A DNA stretch of 37,632 nt, taken from IMG/VR virus record IMGVR_UViG_3300034082_004705, positions 1-37,632 of that record. The stretch is one strand, 5' to 3'. Shown here in pieces: positions 33,462 to 37,632 of this stretch; position 1 is the stretch's first letter; every line of letters starts with the position of its first letter. This stretch comes from a virus. The notes below the pieces were generated by a model. It searched no databases, had not been told where the DNA came from, and was given only the letters and a program-made list of their open reading frames with translations. The position numbers and the translations under genes are program-made.

Positions 33462-33986
33462 CTACCAGTAGGCAGAGCTCTGATAAGTCCGCCCGGTCTT
33501 CGTATCATGATAGTAATTGTGTGCACCTCCGTTGCTCGCCGCGTAGGTATACTCGACCGTATCCTTTGTCACAATCCATCCAAGCGGACCGATTGCATTT
33601 CCGATATTTTCGGGGTTCGCTGGTGATCTTTCGCTGAAAGAATCGAGCGCCTCCCCAGGGCGAGCGAAGCGTTTGTCGAGGAAAGCGTTGAGGTCTTTCT
33701 CGGTTATAGTGTAGATGGCGTAGTGATCGAGCAAGTCCCTCCGCAGCGTGATGTCGGTAGCGGCAGGCGGGATCAGATTCCGGCCTCTCTCTGGCCACCA
33801 AATACTACTTCTACTCGCATGGTGTGTATCGACTCCATAGGTCCAGAAAAGAGTCGCGGCGAGAACTAAGGCGAGAGCGAGGATCACGACGAATACCTTG
33901 AGGACGATTCCGCTGAGCGACGACTTAGACTGTGGAGGGTTTGGTTCTTCTTGCCCCGTGATTGGAGACTCGTTGGCTTGTTTCAT
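33462..33986 (-). CDS. cassette-borne single-pass membrane protein, unknown function
   Basis: 174 residues. A polar N-terminus (MKQANESPITGQEEPNPPQS) is followed by one transmembrane span at about 25-48 (VFVVILALALVLAATLFW) and an exported domain of about 125 residues with DLLDHYAIYTITEKDLNAFL, IGPLGWIVTKDTVEYTY and YYHDTKTGRTYQSSAYW. No family is recognised. Tyr and Trp richness suggests a small extracytoplasmic beta domain. It lies between attC-like sites at 33310-33434 and 34057-34145, with its start 71 bases after the upstream site. Confidence 0.7.
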   Translation of the reverse strand: MKQANESPITGQEEPNPPQSKSSLSGIVLKVFVVILALALVLAATLFWTYGVDTHHASRSSIWWPERGRNLIPPAATDITLRRDLLDHYAIYTITEKDLNAFLDKRFARPGEALDSFSERSPANPENIGNAIGPLGWIVTKDTVEYTYAASNGGAHNYYHDTKTGRTYQSSAYW

Positions 33987-34056
33987 TGCAGGATGATTGC
34001 ATTGGTTCGTGAAACCAGTGTGAAGGCACGATGAATTTTCTGGGAATTAATTCCTA

Positions 34057-34145
34057 GCCGAACGTTAGATGTGGAGGCACCGGCGGATCAAGCTCCGATT
34101 TAACTAGAGGCGGTATCGCCGGTTGCCTCGCATGACTTGTTGAAC
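34057..34145 (-). other. attC-like site interrupted at its outer end by the IS91-like element
   Basis: On the minus strand it runs from GTTCAACAAGTC to ATCTAACGTTCGGC. Arms GAGGCACCGGCG (34074-34085) and CGCCGGTTGCCTC (34117-34129) pair over twelve positions with one extrahelical base. The cassette gene that should precede it is not present; the IS91-like element sits there instead. GTTAGAT (34064-34070) on the plus strand is a further consensus-like core. Confidence 0.58.
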
Positions 34146-34243
34146 TAAGCCGCTGCGCGTCAGGGTGTTAGATGATGGTGGCATCGTCGAGAAGAAATCG
34201 TTAGTTGGATGGTCATGGGTGATGTGCTCAGGTTCGTTCTGCA

Positions 34244-35299
34244 ATGAAAAAAGCAAGCACTACCCAGACCATCCGCCCCGAAGCAAGCCCTAACGCCTCC
34301 ACGCTGTCGAGCAAATCCACCGAAGCGGGATATCAAAAACTTCCCGCTGCCTATCGTCCCCTTGAAGGCAAAACCAAACGTGATCCCATCGATTACGTCT
34401 CTCACCTCTATCCTTCGATGGAGGCATTCGCTCAATTCTTAACCCTACGCTTCGATGCAAAAACCACACGCCATTCGTATTACCGTCAACTCGGCTTGTT
34501 CGTAAAATTTTGCCACTGTGATCCTGCCTCTATCTCCGAAGAGCAGTTGCGCGACTACATCCTCTACGTAAAAACCAAAAAGAATTGGAAGCCTAAGACC
34601 ATACGCCAGGCCGCTGCTGCCGCGCGTTTGTTTTTCGTCGAAATGCTCGGTCACGAGGAATGGAAAGTATTTTCCCAAATCCGCACCAAAGACCACGAGG
34701 TGCTTCCCGCCGTGCTCACGCGTGAGGAAGTCAAACAACTCCTCGCCCACATCCGTTTGCGTCGTTACCGCACGCCCATCAAGCTGATTTACTGCTGCGG
34801 CTTGCGTCTTTCTGAGTGCCTCTCGCTCACCATTCACGACATCGATGCCAAGGAGGGCAAGCTCTGGATTCGTGGTAGTAAAAACCACAAAGACCGCATG
34901 ATTCCGATTGCCAAAAGTATGATCGAGGACCTGCGCCGCTACTGGGCGATTCACCGCCATCCGCTACTGCTCTTTCCCAACGTCGGCCGCGGCGACAACG
35001 ATCGCTCACTCACCGCGTCACGTATGAACGCTGCCACGCGCCCCATGCCCGTCAGTTCGCTCCAACGCCTTATGGTCGAAGCACGCAAGGAACTTAACAT
35101 CCCCACCTGCACCTGCCACACCCTGCGCCACAGTTTTGCCACCCACCTCGTCGAAGCTGGCGCCAGTCTCCACACCGTCAAAGCCTTGCTCGGTCATGCC
35201 CACATCGATACCACCATGATCTATCTGCATCTCACCCACCGCTCCGAACAGGAGAGTCGTCATCTCGTTGAAGCACTTAGCCGAGATCTGCCCCGTTAG
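34244..35299 (+). CDS. tyrosine recombinase of the IS91-like element
   Basis: 351 residues. A disordered N-terminus leads to a core-binding domain at about 55-140 (TRHSYYRQLGLFVKFCHCD) and a complete catalytic set: Arg188 (YCCGLRLSECLSL), Lys213 (GSKNHKDRMIPI), His292 and Arg295 (HTLRHSFATHLVEAG), His318 (LLGHAHIDTTMIY) and Tyr327. It lacks the extra helix region between the second and third boxes that marks integron integrases, so it is not IntI. In IS91-type elements such recombinases sit just upstream of the transposase and may resolve or help integrate the element. The stop is 31 bases before the transposase ATG; the two form one operon. Confidence 0.9.
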   Translation: MKKASTTQTIRPEASPNASTLSSKSTEAGYQKLPAAYRPLEGKTKRDPIDYVSHLYPSMEAFAQFLTLRFDAKTTRHSYYRQLGLFVKFCHCDPASISEEQLRDYILYVKTKKNWKPKTIRQAAAAARLFFVEMLGHEEWKVFSQIRTKDHEVLPAVLTREEVKQLLAHIRLRRYRTPIKLIYCCGLRLSECLSLTIHDIDAKEGKLWIRGSKNHKDRMIPIAKSMIEDLRRYWAIHRHPLLLFPNVGRGDNDRSLTASRMNAATRPMPVSSLQRLMVEARKELNIPTCTCHTLRHSFATHLVEAGASLHTVKALLGHAHIDTTMIYLHLTHRSEQESRHLVEALSRDLPR

Positions 35300-35330
35300 T
35301 TTAGCGCGCGATTGATCACAGAAAAATATC

Positions 35331-36497
35331 ATGGCACTCACCGTCATTGATGCGCTGCGCCGCTTTCTACCGACTCATCGGCGAAATCACCATCACGCGA
35401 TGAACCCGGCACAGCGCCGCGCCACTTGGGCCATCACCCATTGCCGCACCGCAGAGATGGGCGGGCACCTTCATGCCTGCGCTCCATGCCTTACGCGCCA
35501 ATTTCACTTCCACTCCTGCAACCACAGATCATGTCCCCAGTGCGGCAAGGACGCCACCGTGCAATGGATCGAACGAGAACTCGGCAAACGCGTCGGTGCC
35601 CCTTACTTCATGGTCACCTTCACACTTCCCGAAGAACTGCGAAGCCTGTTTTTCACGAACCACGCAAAAGACATCTATCAACTCTTCTTTCACGCTGCCT
35701 CCAGTGCTCTTAGCGACTGCTTAGCCAACCCCCGTTGGCTCGGCGCAAAACACAGCGGCTTCACCATGGTCCTCCACACCTGGAACCAGCGCCTGCACTT
35801 TCATCCCCACATCCACTGCATTGTGCCAGGCGCGGGGATCGATACAAATGGTCGCGTCGTCACCGTGAAGAACGCCAACTTCCTCGTGCCACAGCCCGCC
35901 TTACGCCGTGTCTTTCGTGCGCGCTTTCGCGATCGCCTCGCCGCCCTCGAAGAACAACAATCGCGTGAGGCGAAGCCTTTTACGCGACCCTCCATCCCTA
36001 CCACCGTCTGGGCAAAAGACTGGGGTGTGGATCTACGCCCCTTTGGTAGTGGTGAAAACATCATCAAATACCTCGGCCGCTACGTCACCCGCACCGCCAT
36101 TGGCGATACACGCATGGTATCGATTACCGATACCCACGTCAGCTTCCGCTGGAAAAACCGCGCACATGGCGACGAGCAAAAAATCGAGATGCTCGAAGGC
36201 GGCGAGTTTGTCGCCCACTACCTCCGCCATGTCCTGCCACGCGGTCTACGAGCCATACGCCACTGCGGCTTTTGCCATCCAGCCGCCAAAGTCAAACGAG
36301 AGCGCATCGCTTTTCACACCGGGCGGCCATTGCTCATCGGCACGTTAGAAACCATCACCCCGCACAAGCCTCCGCACACCATCGCCTGCCCCTGCTGCGG
36401 CGGGCCCATGACAAAACTCCTACGGCTTCTCCCCGCGTGGAAACAAAACCGACTCACCCGCGCCCCGCCAGTAGTAAAAAAACGCCACAGCGCATGA
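35331..36497 (+). CDS. IS91-family rolling-circle transposase (HUH, Y2)
   Basis: 388 residues. The N-terminal zinc-binding domain has a Cys/His cluster (Cys38, His46, His48, Cys50, Cys53, Cys63, Cys68, Cys71; HSCNHRSCPQCGKD). The Rep-like core shows the strand PYFMVTFTLPEEL, the HUH motif LHFHPHIHCIVPGAG (His160, His162), and two catalytic tyrosines in IIKYLGRYVTR (Tyr247, Tyr251), as in Y2 transposases. A second small zinc site, IACPCCGGPM, is near the C-terminus. The protein nicks single-stranded ends and moves the element by rolling-circle transfer. It appears complete and potentially active. Confidence 0.93.
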   Translation: MALTVIDALRRFLPTHRRNHHHAMNPAQRRATWAITHCRTAEMGGHLHACAPCLTRQFHFHSCNHRSCPQCGKDATVQWIERELGKRVGAPYFMVTFTLPEELRSLFFTNHAKDIYQLFFHAASSALSDCLANPRWLGAKHSGFTMVLHTWNQRLHFHPHIHCIVPGAGIDTNGRVVTVKNANFLVPQPALRRVFRARFRDRLAALEEQQSREAKPFTRPSIPTTVWAKDWGVDLRPFGSGENIIKYLGRYVTRTAIGDTRMVSITDTHVSFRWKNRAHGDEQKIEMLEGGEFVAHYLRHVLPRGLRAIRHCGFCHPAAKVKRERIAFHTGRPLLIGTLETITPHKPPHTIACPCCGGPMTKLLRLLPAWKQNRLTRAPPVVKKRHSA

Positions 36498-36703
36498 AAC
36501 CTCCCGCATCACACCACTGCCGAGCTGGAATCCATCTTTCGCTCACGAAACATGGCAAAGCAGAGCCACGCCCGCGAAGAGGAAAATACGAAAAAATCCC
36601 GCATTCCAAACCCAGTCCAATCACTCCATCATCTTCATCCGAGAAGAATCGGCACCAAGAACTCGCAAGAAACAACGCCAAAACAGCGGGAGTGCGAGCC
36701 AAC

Positions 36704-36840
36704 CAAGTCGTTAGGCAAGGACCGCATTCCACACAAAACGCATAAGGTCGGCGATCACAGGTCGCTCCGGGCTTGTTCAACTAAGGGCGCAGGCGAATGG
36801 GCTCGTTATCACTCACCCATTCGCTGCACCCTTTATTGTT
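36704..36840. repeat. 137-bp repeat, copy 2
   Basis: Partner of 32676-32812, differing at four positions by eye. Its left edge CAAG is the insertion point of the IS91-like element, which shows the element landed at a sequence also present, uninterrupted, at the other array end. Confidence 0.85.
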
Positions 36841-36844
36841 CGCT
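36775..36844 (-). other. attC-like site of the secreted-protein cassette
   Basis: Same family as 32747-32816: arms GCAGGCGAATGGG (36789-36801) and CCCATTCGCTGC (36816-36827), one extrahelical G. On the minus strand it ends in CCTTAGTTGAAC (GTTGAAC fits GTTRRRY) and begins AGCGAACAATAAAGGG. The upstream gene terminates inside it. Confidence 0.58.
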
Positions 36845-37384
36845 TTGTTTTTTTGGAAAACCTCTCCACCCCCAACTGATGCCTGCGGAAATCGTAGGGA
36901 ATCCGTCGTATAATAATGCTGCTTCGTCATACGGCTTGATGAAAGTCTCGAAAACCATTTTCGTTTTCACCTTGCCTAACTTTTCGCTCTGAAAGCTGAT
37001 CTCATTCCTACCACCGTGGGAATGTCCGGCATACTGCCCTTCAATCCAACCAGATCCCCCAAGAGATTGGAAATACCACTTGGGCTCTTCCCCTTTCGGT
37101 TCAAACCTATGCGGATCGATAAAGAAAGCTGTTCCTATCCGCTTCTTGCCAGGATCATAATATACAGAATCAATAATATTCGTGGAAATAACCTCCCCGT
37201 CGGGCCATTCTCGAATCGTAGTCTCCCTAAAGATGACAACACTATTTTCTGGGGCTGTGCCACTTAAGATCCACTTGTAAGCGCCAAGGTCTTCCGGAGA
37301 TAATGTTGTAGCAATCTCAACTTGCTGCGAGAAGCAGATCGGGGAGAGAAGCAGGAAAGCGATGATGGTTGTTAATGGTTTCAT
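36833..37384 (-). CDS. cassette-borne secreted protein, unknown function
   Basis: 183 residues from the ATG at 37384; an upstream in-frame TTG lies within the attC-like core and is not preferred. The signal peptide MKPLTTIIAFLLLSPICFSQ is clear. The mature part (LGAYKWILSGTAPENSVVIF, YYDPGKKRIGTAFFIDPHRF, SGWIEGQYAGHSHGGRNEIS) is not recognised. Its end, FPKKQSEQ, and its TAA fall in the attC-like site at 36775-36844. It starts only seven bases from the core box of the site at 37391-37515. All three intact cassette genes in this array encode exported proteins, which is notable. Confidence 0.7.
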   Translation of the reverse strand: MKPLTTIIAFLLLSPICFSQQVEIATTLSPEDLGAYKWILSGTAPENSVVIFRETTIREWPDGEVISTNIIDSVYYDPGKKRIGTAFFIDPHRFEPKGEEPKWYFQSLGGSGWIEGQYAGHSHGGRNEISFQSEKLGKVKTKMVFETFIKPYDEAALLYDGFPTISAGISWGWRGFPKKQSEQ

Positions 37385-37390
37385 TTTATT

Positions 37391-37515
37391 GGCGAACGTC
37401 AAAGGCCTGGCACCCGCTACCGGGAGCGCCCCTCCGCTTCAGGTTGAGGTTTGTCGCTACCCTTCGACTTCGACTGGGTGCGGGTAGCGGGTTGTCCAGT
37501 GCCGCCTTGTTGAAC
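37391..37515 (-). other. attC-like site abutting the second IS91-like copy
   Basis: On the minus strand it runs from GTTCAACAAGGCGG to GACGTTCGCC. Arms CTGGCACCCGCTACC (37407-37421) and GGTAGCGGGTTGTCCAG (37483-37499) pair over about fourteen positions with unpaired bases near TGG/CCA. The long loop resembles that of 33310-33434. Its CTTGTTGAAC end (37506-37515) coincides with the left end of the second IS91-like copy. Confidence 0.55.
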
Positions 37516-37632
37516 TAAGCCGCTGCGCGTCAGGGTGTTAGATGATGGTGGCATCGTCGAGAAGAAATCGTTAGTTGGATGGTCATGGGTGATGTGCTCA
37601 GGTTCGTTCTGCAATGAAAAAAGCAAGCACTA
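37510..37632 (+). mobile_element. left end of a second IS91-like copy (runs off the window)
   Basis: 37506-37632 is identical to 34136-34262 (127 bases), which includes the element's left non-coding end and the first codons of its recombinase. The element continues beyond the window. Identity at the nucleotide level indicates recent transposition. As with the first copy, it lies at the outer end of an attC-like site. Confidence 0.88.
37614..37632 (+). CDS. tyrosine recombinase of second IS91-like copy, 5' fragment
   Basis: The ATG at 37614 corresponds to 34244 in the first copy and encodes MKKAST before the window ends. Only the start is visible, so integrity of the rest is unknown. Confidence 0.75.

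Larger units (their letters stand above)
34140..36703 (+). mobile_element. IS91-like element with accessory tyrosine recombinase
   Basis: About 2.56 kb with two plus-strand genes: a tyrosine recombinase and an HUH/Y2 transposase. The right end is set by comparison: sequence from CAAG at 36704 onward matches the uninterrupted copy at 32676, so the element ends at 36703 and abuts CAAG, one of the two tetranucleotides (GAAC, CAAG) described as IS91 targets next to the ori end. The left end is within a few bases of 34140; identity with the second copy starts at 34136/37506 but includes attC sequence. No target duplication is visible, as expected for rolling-circle transposition. 36498-36703 is non-coding and would hold the ori end. 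Confidence 0.8.

Noticed and set aside
34244-35299. Tyrosine recombinase as an integron integrase (IntI) for the cassette array
   Set aside because: It lacks the extra helix region between catalytic boxes that defines IntI, and it forms an operon with the IS91-type transposase; the start of the same gene is repeated in the second element copy.
36552-36992. 146-codon plus-strand frame across the IS91-like end and the 137-bp repeat
   Set aside because: It crosses the element boundary and an attC-like site and is antisense to the secreted-protein cassette; it looks like chance.

Overview
The window looks like an accessory region of a Verrucomicrobia-type chromosome. This rests on family knowledge, not a search. 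The evidence is a giant surface protein built from DUF4347, RCC1, MBG-like and FN3-like domains; a secreted protein carrying an SHD1 domain; small secreted proteins with the mature N-terminus AQIDSGGG or AQIDAGGG; a PEP-CTERM-like tail; and start codons that mostly lack Shine-Dalgarno sequences. No tRNA, rRNA or CRISPR array was seen.

1-8.6 kb is a phage packaging and capsid block. A minus-strand pair (ParB-like protein and a TAGT-like glycosyltransferase) diverges from a compact plus-strand operon: zinc-ribbon protein, terminase small subunit, GpA-type terminase large subunit, M15 peptidase, a small connector-position protein, portal, S49 protease with a scaffold-like tail, and major capsid protein. 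Several genes overlap by ATGA. No tail genes follow.

8.6-20.1 kb is a mosaic. It holds a secreted kelch/C-type-lectin protein between two copies of a 37-bp hairpin repeat, a truncated AQIDAGGG gene followed by an AT-rich SHD1-C39 peptidase-like gene, a short cassette array (13.86-15.06 kb), small holin-like membrane proteins, a secreted AQIDSGGG/YQGRL gene pair, and a minus-strand tyrosine recombinase that probably marks the prophage or island edge. Pieces of one module (63-aa membrane protein, hairpin, 74-aa membrane protein) recur at 13.7, 15.4, 18.6 and 32.2 kb.

20.16-31.90 kb is one minus-strand gene for a 3913-residue surface protein. It has a DUF4347 head and 28 RCC1 blades in blocks of 14, 7 and 7, which equals four complete seven-bladed propellers.

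32.0-37.6 kb begins with the most complete copy of the small-membrane-protein module and continues as an integron-like gene cassette array. Three promoter-poor minus-strand cassette genes (a lipoprotein, a single-pass membrane protein and a secreted protein) are separated by long imperfect palindromes. These resemble attC sites: terminal boxes resembling RYYYAAC/GTTRRRY, and long stems in which one base is left extrahelical. An IS91-like element (tyrosine recombinase plus HUH/Y2 transposase) interrupts the array, and a second copy starts at about 37.51 kb and runs off the window. Both copies abut the CTTGTTGAAC end of an attC-like site. No integron integrase is visible, so the array would need one encoded elsewhere.

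The main candidates for something new are the integrase-less, attC-like cassette arrays anchored to a holin-like gene and targeted by IS91-like elements, and the tail-less capsid block, which could be a capsid-forming satellite or a decaying prophage.
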